Shown: positions 25,164 to 33,698, numbered from the stretch's first letter. The stretch is DNA of 41,775 bases from Tepidanaerobacteraceae bacterium (GCA_029982615.1 JARRBK010000011.1:1-41775), one strand, 5' to 3'. Notes: generated by a model from the sequence alone, not told the origin. A program made the numbers and translations.

Positions 25164-26144
25164 ATGAACACTGAAATATTAAAAGTAAAAAATCTCAAAA
25201 CTTATTTTGCCATAAACAAATCAAGTGGTAAAAAGCAGTACGTGCGGGCAGTCGATGGCGTCAGCTTTAGTATCAAAGAGGGAGAAATTATGGGGCTTGT
25301 AGGGGAATCCGGCTCAGGAAAGAGCACCATTGCTTATACAATTATGGGTATGTACAGGCCCACTGAGGGCGAAATAATATTTAACTTTAACGGTAAAAGC
25401 ATCGTTACAAAAAGCAACAAGCGGTCCCTTGAATTCAAAAAAAATGTCCAGATAGTTTTCCAGGACCCGGGTTCTTCTTTAAACCCATACCATGATGTCA
25501 GGCAAATCCTGAGCCTTCCCTTGAGGGTGCACAAAATAGTGCCCAAAGATAAAATTGAAGAAAAAATAGCCGAAATCCTTGAAATGGTTGAGCTGCCGGC
25601 AAGTTTTATGTATAAGACACCCACCTCCATAGGAGGTGGAGAAAAACAGCTGGTGTCAATCGCCAGGGCTTTGTGCAGCAACCCAAAATTTATAATATTG
25701 GACGAGCCGACTTCTTCATTAGATGTTTCAATTCAGGCTAAAATTATTAACATGCTATTGAAAATCCACAGAGAGCAAAAGCTCACGTATTTGTTTATAA
25801 CGCATGACCTGAGCTTGATGAGGAATATTTCAACAAAAGTAGCCATTATGTATCTCGGCAAAATATGCGAGATTGCACCTACTGAAATTTTTTATAAATC
25901 ACCCTTGCACCCCTATACACAAATGCTATTGTCTTCCATCCCGGTAATTTCGGAAGAAGAGGAAGCATTAAAACCGAAGAAAGTCGTTTCAACAGGAGAG
26001 ATACCGTCGCCTGTAAATGTACCAAAAGGTTGCAGTTTTCATACTCGGTGCATACAATGCATGGACATCTGCCGCACCGAAGACCCCGTCATACATCAGG
26101 TTTCAGAAGACCATTTTGTGCGCTGCCATTTATACAAAAGCTGA
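25164..26144 (+). CDS. dppF: Oligopeptide-type ABC transporter ATPase, DppF-like
   Basis: This 326-residue ATPase has Walker A GESGSGKST, the Q-loop in VFQDPGSSLNPYHDV, the region IGGGEKQLVSIARAL as signature (an IGGGE variant of LSGGE), and Walker B FIILDEPTSSLDVSIQ. The C-terminal extension GCSFHTRCIQCMDICRTEDP carries the cysteine cluster common to this family. It is the second ATPase of the importer and should pair with DppD. The leader is unusual (see the hairpin before it). Confidence 0.92.
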   Translation: MNTEILKVKNLKTYFAINKSSGKKQYVRAVDGVSFSIKEGEIMGLVGESGSGKSTIAYTIMGMYRPTEGEIIFNFNGKSIVTKSNKRSLEFKKNVQIVFQDPGSSLNPYHDVRQILSLPLRVHKIVPKDKIEEKIAEILEMVELPASFMYKTPTSIGGGEKQLVSIARALCSNPKFIILDEPTSSLDVSIQAKIINMLLKIHREQKLTYLFITHDLSLMRNISTKVAIMYLGKICEIAPTEIFYKSPLHPYTQMLLSSIPVISEEEEALKPKKVVSTGEIPSPVNVPKGCSFHTRCIQCMDICRTEDPVIHQVSEDHFVRCHLYKS

Positions 26145-26231
26145 CCTTCACAACACTGTCAGCAGAATATGTTTAACAACGTCCTGCGATTTTTACTTCG
26201 TAAAAAATCGGTAAAAAGGAGAATTACGTGT

Positions 26232-26969
26232 ATGGCTAAAATAATGTGGATTAATCCGGTGGGCACAGATATATTCGATAAACCGATACTCAATATGTTA
26301 AATGATGTTAAACAGCCTTGTACCCAGGTAGAAGTAGTCTCGTTAAAAAAAGGGCCATTGCATTTGGACTACAGGTATTATGAGGCTTTAGTTGTCCCTG
26401 ATATATTAAATATTATAAAAAGCGCTGAAAAACAAGGCTACGATGCCGCTATAATAGGCTGTTTTTATGACTTAGGCTTAAAAGAAGCCAGGGAAATAGC
26501 TGAAAAAATGATAATAACAGCACCGGCAGAAGCTTGCATGCATATAGCAGCGACAATGGGTCATAGGTTTTCGATTATAACGGGAAGGGAAAAAAATATC
26601 CCGCAAATGATGGACAATGTTGTTTTAAGCGGCATGAAGGACAAGCTTGCATCTTTCAAACCATTGGGGCTAGGAGTCCACGATTATCATAAGGACGAAA
26701 ATATGGTAGTTCAAAGATTAAAGGAAAAGGCGAAAGAGGCTGTGGAAAAAGACGGTGCAGAAGTGGTTGTTTTGGGCTGCACCATACAGTTCGGATTTTT
26801 TAAAGAGCTTCAGGAATATGTCGGTGTTCCGGTAATCGATGCGGTTTTGGCGCCGTTTAAGTATGCGGAGTTTCTGGTTGAACTAAAAGACAGATTTGGT
26901 TGGCTGCACAGCAAGAAAAATGCCTTTGAGGCTCCACCGGCTTCCGAAATCACAGCATGGAACCTGTGA
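26232..26969 (+). CDS. Asp/Glu/hydantoin racemase family protein
   Basis: This protein of about 245 residues belongs to the aspartate/glutamate/hydantoin racemase superfamily, two-domain enzymes that use a pair of cysteines for proton exchange without a cofactor. The N-terminal half has INPVGTD (in place of the common INPNST) and GYDAAIIGCFYDLGLKEAREI with the first Cys. The second half has GAEVVVLGCTIQFGF with the second Cys. The start is ATG 26232, 10 nt from AAAGGAG; the open frame further upstream covers a hairpin and looks non-coding. As the last gene of the hyu/dpp operon it may racemise a 5-substituted hydantoin or related ring so both enantiomers can be used. Confidence 0.85.
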   Translation: MAKIMWINPVGTDIFDKPILNMLNDVKQPCTQVEVVSLKKGPLHLDYRYYEALVVPDILNIIKSAEKQGYDAAIIGCFYDLGLKEAREIAEKMIITAPAEACMHIAATMGHRFSIITGREKNIPQMMDNVVLSGMKDKLASFKPLGLGVHDYHKDENMVVQRLKEKAKEAVEKDGAEVVVLGCTIQFGFFKELQEYVGVPVIDAVLAPFKYAEFLVELKDRFGWLHSKKNAFEAPPASEITAWNL

Positions 26970-26975
26970 GTCTTT

Positions 26976-27008
26976 GGGTCAGGGGATGGTTCCTTGACTC
27001 ATTTTTTT
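26976..27008 (+). terminator. Terminator of the hyu/dpp operon
   Basis: GTCAGGG (26978-26984) pairs with CCTTGAC (26992-26998), with one G-T pair, and is followed by seven T residues. Confidence 0.7.
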
Positions 27009-27064
27009 AGAGGGATAACAGCCGATTTATGGCCGTTCTTGACTTTTTGTCTTCAATATGATAT

Positions 27065-27108
27065 AAAAAAGCTATCATTTAAAACAATTTAATAGAGGTA
27101 GCTTTTTT
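27065..27108. terminator. Bidirectional terminator at the block boundary
   Basis: AAAAAAGCTA (27065-27074) and TAGCTTTTTT (27099-27108) are an exact inverted repeat around an AT-rich loop. Its A- and T-runs allow it to work on both strands. It lies between the catabolic operon and the metG leader. Confidence 0.6.
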
Positions 27109-27185
27109 GAAATGCGTAACGGAAAAGCCCTATATTAAGGAATATTTTTGCTTTCTTACGCATTATAAAAAAGCTAAATCATTTT

Positions 27186-27521
27186 GAAAAAGACTGTGAA
27201 GGGAAGAGTAAGCAAAGGGATAGGCAAAAGAGAGCCGGGAGAGGTGAAAGCCGGCGCCGAAGACTCTGCCGAACATGGCCCCGGAGTCGAGCCGCTGAAG
27301 CAAAGTAGGCGGCGACGGTCAAGGCCCGTTAGAAGCCTTCAGATATCGGAGACGTTTTTTATAACGACGGCGGCAGGTCCCCTCACCTTGCGGGAGAAGA
27401 CGAATATTGCCGCTATGGACGCATGAAAGACGGCTCCTGCATCTGACAGAGGCCTTTTTTCAAAGGCGAAATTGGGTGGTACCGCGAGAAACCCTCGCCC
27501 CTTTGCGGGGCGGGGTTTTTA
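27186..27521 (+). promoter_or_regulatory. T-box riboswitch, methionine specifier
   Basis: The T-box sequence TGGGTGGTACCGCGAGA lies at 27473-27489, directly before a terminator (AAACCCTCGCCCC, then GGGGCGGGGTTTTT, about 27489-27520). A stem I-like region starts near 27190, with AGTA early and GAACATGG at 27271-27278. The triplet ATG at 27275-27277 occupies the same GAA-adjacent place as the proline triplet in the proC leader, so the specifier is methionine. This fits metG downstream. The exact stem I fold was not solved. A short open frame crossing this leader is not a gene. Confidence 0.85.
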
Positions 27522-27613
27522 ATTTCTGGCCGTCACAACCATCAAAACCGTTTTTTCAATAAAGACCAATACGGGTGCGGTAAAACAGAAGAAAGTTGAA
27601 GGAGGAATCCGTT

Positions 27614-29623
27614 ATGGGTAAAAAAACCTTTTATATCACCACGCCCATTTATTACCCCAGCGACAAGCTTCACATCGGCCATTCATACACCACCGTAGCA
27701 GCAGATGCCCTGGCACGCTTCAAGCGTCTTACAGGGTACGATGTATTCTTTCTGACAGGGACCGACGAGCACGGTCAAAAGATTCAGCGCAAAGCCGAAG
27801 AACACGGCAAGACCCCGAAGGAATATGTGGACGAGATTGTGGCATGGATAAAGCAGCTCTGGAAAACGCTTGATGTATCCTACGATAAGTTTATCCGCAC
27901 AACCGATGATTACCATGTGAAAGCGGTGCAGAACATATTTCAGAAGCTCTACGACCAGGGAGATATTTATAAGGGCACGTATGAGGGGTGGTACTGCACG
28001 CCCTGCGAGACATTTTTTACCGAACACCAGCTGGTGGCCGGCAAATGCCCCGACTGCGGCCGGCCGGTGGAGCTCATTAAGGAAGAAGCATATTTCTTCA
28101 GGCTTTCGAAGTATCAAAACAAGATGATAGAATATATTGAAAGCCATCCGGACTTTATACAGCCTCCTTCCAGGCGCAACGAGATGATAAACAATTTCTT
28201 AAAGCCCGGGTTGGAGGACCTTTGTGTTTCCAGGACAAGCTTCGACTGGGGCATCCCGGTGCCCTTCGACGAAAAACACGTGGTGTATGTATGGATAGAC
28301 GCCCTTTCCAACTACATCACCGCCCTCGGATATTCCCTGGAAAATGACGAGCTTTATAAGAGATACTGGCCAGCGGATGTGCACCTGGTAGGAAAAGAGA
28401 TAGTGAGGTTTCACACCATAATATGGCCCATCATGCTCATGGCCCTGGGGCTGCCCCTTCCGAAAAAAGTCTTCGGCCACGGCTGGCTCATCCTGGAAGG
28501 CGGCAAAATGTCCAAATCCAAGGGCAATGTGGTGGACCCCAGGGCGCTGGTCGATTTATACGGAGTGGATGCCGTCAGGTATTTCCTGCTTCGCGAGATT
28601 CCCTTCGGGGCCGACGGCGTGTTTTCGAATAAGGCTCTGGTGGACAGGATAAACTTCGATCTGGCCAACGACCTGGGCAATTTGCTATCCCGCACCGTCA
28701 CCATGATAGAAAAATACTCAGATGGAAAAATCCCCGACCCGGGCATCGACGATGCCATAGACAATGAACTTAAAGCCATGGCAGAAGCTCTGCCGGCAAA
28801 GGTGGAAAAACTCATGGACGGCCTGGAATTTTCCGGAGCACTTCAGGAGATTTGGAAGTTTATAGGCTGTGCCAACAAATATATCGACAAGACTATGCCC
28901 TGGGTTCTCGCCCGGGATGCATCAAAAAAAGAGCGGCTTTCCACGGTGCTTTACAATCTTTCGGAAGCACTTCGCATTATATCGGTGCACATTTCGCCAT
29001 TTATGCCCAACACACCGGCGAAGATCCGGGAACAGCTGGGCATTGCGGACGAAAATTTGGTCACCTGGGAGAGCGTAAAAACCTGGGGCATACTTCCGGC
29101 GGGGCTTCCGGTGTCCAGGAAGGAAATCATATTCCCGAGGATAGAAAGCTCTGAACCTGTTGAATCCGAAAGCGCGGACGGTAAAACCAAAACCGATGCC
29201 GGTTCCTGTAAATCCATCGGGGAAACGGGGAAATCTGCGGTGGAGGCTCTGGCTAAAGCCGATAAAGAGACGGGGAAAGCAGAGCAGGAAGATGGCGCAA
29301 ACCTGATTTCCATTGATGAATTTGCAAAAGTTCAGCTTCGGGTGGCAGAAGTGCTGGAAGCCGAAAAAGTGCCGAATACGGACAAACTCCTGAAGCTGCG
29401 GATAAGAATCGGCGAAGAAATCCGCCAGATAGTGGCGGGCATTGCTAAACATTATGCTCCAGAACAAATGGTGGGAAAGAAGATAGTGGTGGTGGCAAAC
29501 CTTAAGCCCGCGAAACTTCGCGGCATCGAATCCCAGGGTATGCTGCTCGCAGCCTCAAATGAAGAAAAACTTACGTTGCTGACGGTCGATAAAGACATAG
29601 AATCCGGTGCCAGGATAAAATGA
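27614..29623 (+). CDS. metG: Methionyl-tRNA synthetase with C-terminal tRNA-binding domain
   Basis: This class I synthetase charges tRNA-Met. The 669-residue protein has the HIGH motif at residues 20-23, the KMSKS motif at 298-302, and one zinc knuckle of the MetG2 type (Cys128, Cys131, Cys145, Cys148). The anticodon-binding helical domain follows, then a Lys/Glu/Ala-rich linker (about 520-570) and a C-terminal Trbp111-like OB fold beginning DEFAKVQLRVAEVLEAEKVPNTDKLL. ATG 27614 is 8 nt from AAGGAGG; a TTG at 27596 overlaps that site. It is controlled by a methionine T-box and followed by tatD, as in many Firmicutes near oriC. Confidence 0.97.
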   Translation: MGKKTFYITTPIYYPSDKLHIGHSYTTVAADALARFKRLTGYDVFFLTGTDEHGQKIQRKAEEHGKTPKEYVDEIVAWIKQLWKTLDVSYDKFIRTTDDYHVKAVQNIFQKLYDQGDIYKGTYEGWYCTPCETFFTEHQLVAGKCPDCGRPVELIKEEAYFFRLSKYQNKMIEYIESHPDFIQPPSRRNEMINNFLKPGLEDLCVSRTSFDWGIPVPFDEKHVVYVWIDALSNYITALGYSLENDELYKRYWPADVHLVGKEIVRFHTIIWPIMLMALGLPLPKKVFGHGWLILEGGKMSKSKGNVVDPRALVDLYGVDAVRYFLLREIPFGADGVFSNKALVDRINFDLANDLGNLLSRTVTMIEKYSDGKIPDPGIDDAIDNELKAMAEALPAKVEKLMDGLEFSGALQEIWKFIGCANKYIDKTMPWVLARDASKKERLSTVLYNLSEALRIISVHISPFMPNTPAKIREQLGIADENLVTWESVKTWGILPAGLPVSRKEIIFPRIESSEPVESESADGKTKTDAGSCKSIGETGKSAVEALAKADKETGKAEQEDGANLISIDEFAKVQLRVAEVLEAEKVPNTDKLLKLRIRIGEEIRQIVAGIAKHYAPEQMVGKKIVVVANLKPAKLRGIESQGMLLAASNEEKLTLLTVDKDIESGARIK

Positions 29624-29643
29624 CAAGAGCTGTATATATTCGA

Positions 29644-29676
29644 AAAGCCGGCTGAATCCGCAAAGCCGGCTTTATG
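29644..29676 (+). terminator. Hairpin between metG and tatD
   Basis: AAAGCCGGC (29644-29652) pairs exactly with GCCGGCTTT (29665-29673). Only three T residues follow before A, so it may be a partial terminator allowing read-through into tatD. Confidence 0.55.
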
Positions 29677-29708
29677 AAATTTATGCGGATGTGAAAGGAG
29701 GAAATATC

Positions 29709-30482
29709 ATGCTCATCGATGCCCATGCTCATCTGGATGACGAAGCCTTTGACGCCGACAGAGGCAGCGTGATGCAAAAAATCGAGGAAGCGGGCATCAT
29801 GGTAATCAATGCGGGTTCTGATATTGAAACCAGCGAATTTTCGGTGGAACTCTCGCAGAAACATGACTTTATATACGCCTGCATAGGGATACACCCGCAT
29901 GAAGCCGCAAAGGCGGGCGGAAATTACATTGAAACATTAAGACAAATGGCAGAGTGTGAAAAGGTTGTAGCCATAGGTGAAATCGGACTGGATTACCATT
30001 ACGATTTTTGCGACAGAAACGCTCAAAAAAAAGTGTTTTTGGAACAACTGGAACTGGCGAAGGAACTGGACCTGCCGGTCGTGGTCCACGACAGGGAAGC
30101 CCACCAGGATACCCTGGAGATATTAAAAAAATCCGGCATAAAAAAAGGCCTCATGCATTGTTATTCTGCAAGCCTGGAGATGGCGGAAGAATTCATGAAA
30201 CTGGGGTTTTATTTTTCCTTCGGAGGCACGATTACCTTCAAAAACGCCAGAAGGCCCAAAGAAACAGCATCAAACCTGCCGCTGGACAGAATCCTGCTGG
30301 AGACCGACTGCCCTTATCTTTCCCCAGAGCCATACCGGGGAAAACGAAACGACCCCACAAAGATAAAGATAATAGCCTCAGCTCTGGCAGGCCTCAGGGG
30401 CCTTCCTGTGGAGGACATAAAGCAGGCCACTGCCTCGAATGCCCGCAGCCTGTTCAAGCTGCCGCAGGCGAATAACTGCTGA
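29709..30482 (+). CDS. tatD: TatD-family metal-dependent DNase
   Basis: The 257-residue protein is a TIM-barrel metal-dependent hydrolase of the TatD group (YcfH/YabD type), implicated in DNA quality control. Metal ligands are visible in LIDAHAHLDD (residues 2-11), VAIGEIGLDYH, VVVHDREAH, GLMHCYS and LLETDCPYLSPEPYRGKRNDP. The length is standard. ATG 29709 follows AAAGGAGG with good spacing; a GTG at 29691 lies before the site. It lies between metG and a radical SAM gene of the type known to travel with tatD. Confidence 0.95.
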   Translation: MLIDAHAHLDDEAFDADRGSVMQKIEEAGIMVINAGSDIETSEFSVELSQKHDFIYACIGIHPHEAAKAGGNYIETLRQMAECEKVVAIGEIGLDYHYDFCDRNAQKKVFLEQLELAKELDLPVVVHDREAHQDTLEILKKSGIKKGLMHCYSASLEMAEEFMKLGFYFSFGGTITFKNARRPKETASNLPLDRILLETDCPYLSPEPYRGKRNDPTKIKIIASALAGLRGLPVEDIKQATASNARSLFKLPQANNC

Positions 30483-30571
30483 CACCGCAGCGCTTGCGAC
30501 GACTCTATTCCAAAGTTGTGATTTTCTGCCCTTTATGCTAAAATAACAATGTTATTTTATAAAAAGTATGG

Positions 30572-31174
30572 ATGGTGCAAAAGATGATAGCATACCGATT
30601 GGGAGATTCTTTATACCTCAACATTACAAACAGGTGTACGAACAAGTGCAGCTTCTGCATAAGGCAAACCGGGCCTGGAGTAGGAGGGTATAATCTGTGG
30701 CTGGAAAAAGAGCCATCTTTTCGAGAAATTATAGAAGCCATCGGAGACCCTTCCGGTTATAAAGAGGTGGTGTTTTGCGGATATGGAGAACCCCTTATGC
30801 GGCTTCAGACTGTGCTGGATGTGGCGGCTTATCTAAAGAAAAATTACCCTGGTGTAAAAATCCGCATAGACACCAACGGCCAGGCAAACCTCATATACGG
30901 TGAAGACGTGACACCCCAGTTCAAGGGGTTGATAGATGCTGTCTCCATAAGTCTGAACGCCGAGAATGCAGAAAAGTACCAGGAGTTATGCCGCTCGGAC
31001 TACGGCGAGGAGGCATATTATTCCATTCTGGAATTTGCCCGAAAATGCAAAAGCCATGTTCCCAGGGTGGTTTTATCGGTGGTGGACATCCCTTCCATTG
31101 ATATCGAAAAATGCCGCAGGCTGGCTGAAGAACTCGGCGTGGAGTTCAGAGTGAGGCATTATATAAAGGAGTAA
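30572..31174 (+). CDS. TatD-linked radical SAM protein
   Basis: The 200-residue protein has a complete radical SAM cluster motif, CTNKCSFC (CxxxCxxC) at about residues 22-29, preceded by YLNITNRC. GYGEPLM is the GGEP-like SAM-binding motif, and RIDTNGQANL and SISLNAENAEKY follow, as in TIGR04038-type 'TatD-linked' proteins. No extra cysteine cluster (SPASM) is seen. Substrate and reaction are not known for the family. It starts 89 nt after tatD, with weak initiation signals and a possible TTGTGA-17-TAAAAT promoter upstream, and ends 2 nt before ksgA. Confidence 0.85.
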   Translation: MVQKMIAYRLGDSLYLNITNRCTNKCSFCIRQTGPGVGGYNLWLEKEPSFREIIEAIGDPSGYKEVVFCGYGEPLMRLQTVLDVAAYLKKNYPGVKIRIDTNGQANLIYGEDVTPQFKGLIDAVSISLNAENAEKYQELCRSDYGEEAYYSILEFARKCKSHVPRVVLSVVDIPSIDIEKCRRLAEELGVEFRVRHYIKE

Positions 31175-31176
31175 CG

Positions 31177-32016
31177 ATGGATATTAAATCTGTAATGAAA
31201 AAATACGGCATAAAAGCAGACAAGCGCCTGGGGCAGCATTTTTTGGCGGATGAAAGGCCGATCGCTGCCATGCTGGAGGCAGCGCGTTTATCCCCTGAGG
31301 ACTGCGTGCTGGAAATAGGGCCGGGGATCGGCGTTCTTACGGAAAAGCTGTGTCAGAGGGCAAAAAAAGTGGTTGCTGTAGAAAAGGACAGGAACCTTAT
31401 CCCTGTGCTGGAAAGTATGACCGGCATTTTCGAAAATGTTTGTATAATTGAAGAAGATGTGTTAAAATTAGATTTGGAGCTTCTGAAAAAACGATATTTT
31501 ATGTCGGATTTCAAGGTGGTGGCAAACCTGCCGTATTATATAACGAGCCCGATAATAATGAAATTGGTGAATCACCGCCGCCTCGTGAAGCTGGCGGTGA
31601 TAATGGTGCAAAAAGAGGTGGCTCGGCGGCTTTCGGCGCTCCCCGGGGGAAAAGATTATGGCGTTTTATCCGTTGCGGTGCAGCTTTACGCTGATGTAGA
31701 CATGGTTTGCGAAGTGGGGAGGGATGCTTTTGTACCGCCTCCCAAGGTGGATTCAGCAGTGGTGAGGATTGTATTTAAATCTGAGCCCAGGGTGAAGCTG
31801 GAAGACGAAGATGCGTTCTTCAAAGTGGTGGAAGCAGCTTTCGGACAGCGGCGAAAGATTTTGAGAAATTCTCTTAAAAGCGGGCTCGCCCTTTGCGGCA
31901 TATCGCCCGAAAAAATAGACAATGCCCTTGAAAAAGCGGGCATTGACCCCGCACGCCGCGGAGAGACGCTATCTATCGAAGAGTTTGCAAAGCTTTCGGC
32001 ACTGCTTCGTTATTGA
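31177..32016 (+). CDS. ksgA: 16S rRNA dimethyladenosine transferase KsgA
   Basis: KsgA dimethylates two adjacent adenines near the 3' end of 16S rRNA during small-subunit maturation. The 279-residue protein opens with KADKRLGQHFLAD, then SAM motif I VLEIGPGIGVLTEKL (about residues 45-59) and the catalytic NLPYYITSPI motif (about 117-126). The C-terminal part contains FVPPPKVDSAVVRI and AAFGQRRKILRNSLK. The length is typical. The gene begins 2 nt after the radical SAM stop. RNase M5 (rnmV), which normally precedes ksgA in this region of Firmicutes, is not present. Confidence 0.97.
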   Translation: MDIKSVMKKYGIKADKRLGQHFLADERPIAAMLEAARLSPEDCVLEIGPGIGVLTEKLCQRAKKVVAVEKDRNLIPVLESMTGIFENVCIIEEDVLKLDLELLKKRYFMSDFKVVANLPYYITSPIIMKLVNHRRLVKLAVIMVQKEVARRLSALPGGKDYGVLSVAVQLYADVDMVCEVGRDAFVPPPKVDSAVVRIVFKSEPRVKLEDEDAFFKVVEAAFGQRRKILRNSLKSGLALCGISPEKIDNALEKAGIDPARRGETLSIEEFAKLSALLRY

Positions 32017-32155
32017 ATTAAAGTTTTTGCATTCCGGCCTTAAAAATATAGAAACGAAGTGCGAGGAATCCGGCTTCTCACCTCTCACTTCAAATTTAGA
32101 GGTAGAAGGGGATTATACATATAACAATTTTTGCTGTTGTAAGGATGGGATTTCT

Positions 32156-32626
32156 ATGCATTTCGTAAGCCCCACAAAAGGGAGACTCCCCCTTTCCGAA
32201 GTGGTCAGTGATATGATAGCTTTTATGGAAGAGGAGCCTTCTGCCTCATACAAATTAATAATAGGTACCGATTCCCAGGCCAGGGATCATGTGTGTTTTG
32301 TAACCGCCATCATAATCCATCGGGTGGGCAAGGGAGCGCGCTACTACTACAGGCGCAAGTTCATGTCTGCCGTTAGGAATCTTCGGCACAAGATTTTCAC
32401 TGAGACTTCGCTGTCCCTGGAGGCGGTGACCCTGCTCAAGGAGGAACTCGATAAGACCCGTTATAAGGATATGGATGTGGAAGTGCATGTGGACATCGGC
32501 CAGAACGGAGAGACAAAGGAACTCATCCGGGAAGTGGTGGGATGGGTCATGGGCAGCGGCTATAAGATTAAGATAAAACCCAACGCTTGTGGAGCCACAA
32601 AGGTGGCCGATAAATACACCAAGTAG
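32156..32626 (+). CDS. YkuK-like DUF458 protein (RNase H-like fold)
   Basis: This 156-residue protein resembles the DUF458/YkuK family: MHFVSPTKGRLPLSEV at the start, LIIGTDSQARDHVCFVTAIIIHRVGKGARYYYRR in the centre, and VHVDIGQNGETKELIREVVGWV near the end. The Asp/Glu pattern (IGTDSQ and VHVDIG) is compatible with an RNase H-like fold, but the function of the family is not established. ATG 32156 follows AAGGATGGG. A longer frame running back into the end of ksgA is open but lacks a ribosome site and does not resemble protein. It lies 139 nt after ksgA. Confidence 0.82.
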   Translation: MHFVSPTKGRLPLSEVVSDMIAFMEEEPSASYKLIIGTDSQARDHVCFVTAIIIHRVGKGARYYYRRKFMSAVRNLRHKIFTETSLSLEAVTLLKEELDKTRYKDMDVEVHVDIGQNGETKELIREVVGWVMGSGYKIKIKPNACGATKVADKYTK

Positions 32627-32630
32627 TTAG

Positions 32631-32658
32631 AGGTTCGAAGTTCGGAGTTGGAAGTTCG
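32631..32658. repeat. Four 7-bp imperfect repeats
   Basis: The run reads AGGTTCG, AAGTTCG, GAGTTGG, AAGTTCG in direct succession after the YkuK-like gene. Similar GTTCGAAGTTCG-like strings occur between genes in some Clostridia; I attach no function. Confidence 0.6.
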
Positions 32659-32734
32659 AGTAGCAGGAATCAGCCGAAGGGCAAATCCTTAATTTTTTTA
32701 TGGATTAGTGTTTGAATTTTGAATTTATAGCTTA

Positions 32735-32770
32735 AATAGAGGGAATTGCCGAAAGGTAATTCCCTCTATT
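32735..32770. terminator. Bidirectional terminator
   Basis: AATAGAGGGAATT (32735-32747) pairs perfectly with AATTCCCTCTATT (32758-32770), and CC/GG extends the stem. It separates the YkuK-like gene from the converging glycosyltransferase gene. Confidence 0.8.
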
Positions 32771-32812
32771 CTCACCTCTAACATCGCATTTCAAACATCT
32801 CAAAATCCGGCT

Positions 32813-33601
32813 TTAATTTTTCTCAAGGAATTTTTCCAGCAAATCGAATCGCCTTTCTGGATTGTATCCCTGGAATTCTTTGTAAAGATATATCCGGGTC
32901 CTGGGCTTATCGTAGAAGTAATTCAAGGCCTCCAGGGAATCGCCGATGATGGTATCGGCGATCTTGACGGCGTGGTAAAAGCCCCTCGATTTTGATCCCA
33001 TCTTGCTTTGAGGCAGGTTTGTGGCTGTTTGGACAGTGAAGGCGTTCTTTACTGCGAAAGCCAGAATTACAGGCGGCACTGCGAAGTCTTTGAAATCGAC
33101 TTTGCTCAATAGCCTGTAGGACACCGCGTGCGGTCCATGAGATGGAGTGGCTACCCCAACTTTGCGGTATATTCCGAGATTAACATTCAGCAGCTTGCGG
33201 AATATAAGAAGCTGCTGAGCGAGTTCATTGCCGTAGAGATTCTCCGGGTAACAGTAGGACATGGCCAGATCTACTCCACAGCCTGCTACTGCCGATATGA
33301 GTTTATTTATATGTTCCGTTATGTTTCCTATCATGTCTCCATCCACGAAAACCACGGAACGGGCCCCTTCTTTAAAAGCCCTGTAAGCGCCTATGGCCCG
33401 GGGGATATCTATGCCAAGTTCGGATTTAAAATAGATTATTTCCACATTGGGCAGCTTTAATGATTTTATTTCTCTCATTGTATTGTCTGTGCAGCCGTTA
33501 ACTACTACAATTATTTTGTCGATTCGTGTTTTGCAGAGCATTGCGAGCACTTTTCCGATTCTTCCCTGCTCGTTTTTTGCGGGAACTACGGCTATATTCA
33601 T
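32813..33601 (-). CDS. Family 2 glycosyltransferase
   Basis: The roughly 262-residue protein opens with MNIAVVPAKNEQGRIGKVL and continues with KIIVVVNGCTDNTMREI, the GT-A nucleotide-sugar fold of family 2. The metal-binding DxD-like motif is VVFVDGDMIG near residue 88. No membrane segment is obvious, so it is a cytoplasmic or peripheral enzyme. ATG 33601 is chosen because GAGGTGG lies just upstream; a GTG at 33610 overlaps that site. It is divergent from yabG, and a role in spore or envelope glycans is possible, but the acceptor is unknown. Confidence 0.82.
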   Translation of the reverse strand: MNIAVVPAKNEQGRIGKVLAMLCKTRIDKIIVVVNGCTDNTMREIKSLKLPNVEIIYFKSELGIDIPRAIGAYRAFKEGARSVVFVDGDMIGNITEHINKLISAVAGCGVDLAMSYCYPENLYGNELAQQLLIFRKLLNVNLGIYRKVGVATPSHGPHAVSYRLLSKVDFKDFAVPPVILAFAVKNAFTVQTATNLPQSKMGSKSRGFYHAVKIADTIIGDSLEALNYFYDKPRTRIYLYKEFQGYNPERRFDLLEKFLEKN

Positions 33602-33624
33602 TTTTTCCACCTCATTTTGTTGCT

Positions 33625-33653
33625 CACATCCCCCCTGATACTTTCATATTATG
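33625..33653 (+). promoter_or_regulatory. Sigma-K-like promoter of yabG
   Basis: CACA (33625-33628) and CATATTATG (33645-33653), separated by 16 bp, fit the mother-cell sigma-K pattern (mACm, 16 bp, CATAnnnTA) with one mismatch in the -10. YabG is sigma-K-dependent in Bacillus, which supports the call. Confidence 0.5.
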
Positions 33654-33698
33654 TATTAAAGCCGGATGCTGTGAAAAGTTTAAAAAGGGGGGGTAAAT

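Noticed and set aside
27184-27426. An 80-codon plus-strand frame upstream of metG
   Set aside because: It is the GC-rich stem region of the methionine T-box; basic, low-complexity product and no ribosome site.
31922-32155. Upstream extension of the YkuK-like gene into ksgA
   Set aside because: It overlaps the end of ksgA, lacks a ribosome site, and a good start lies at 32156.
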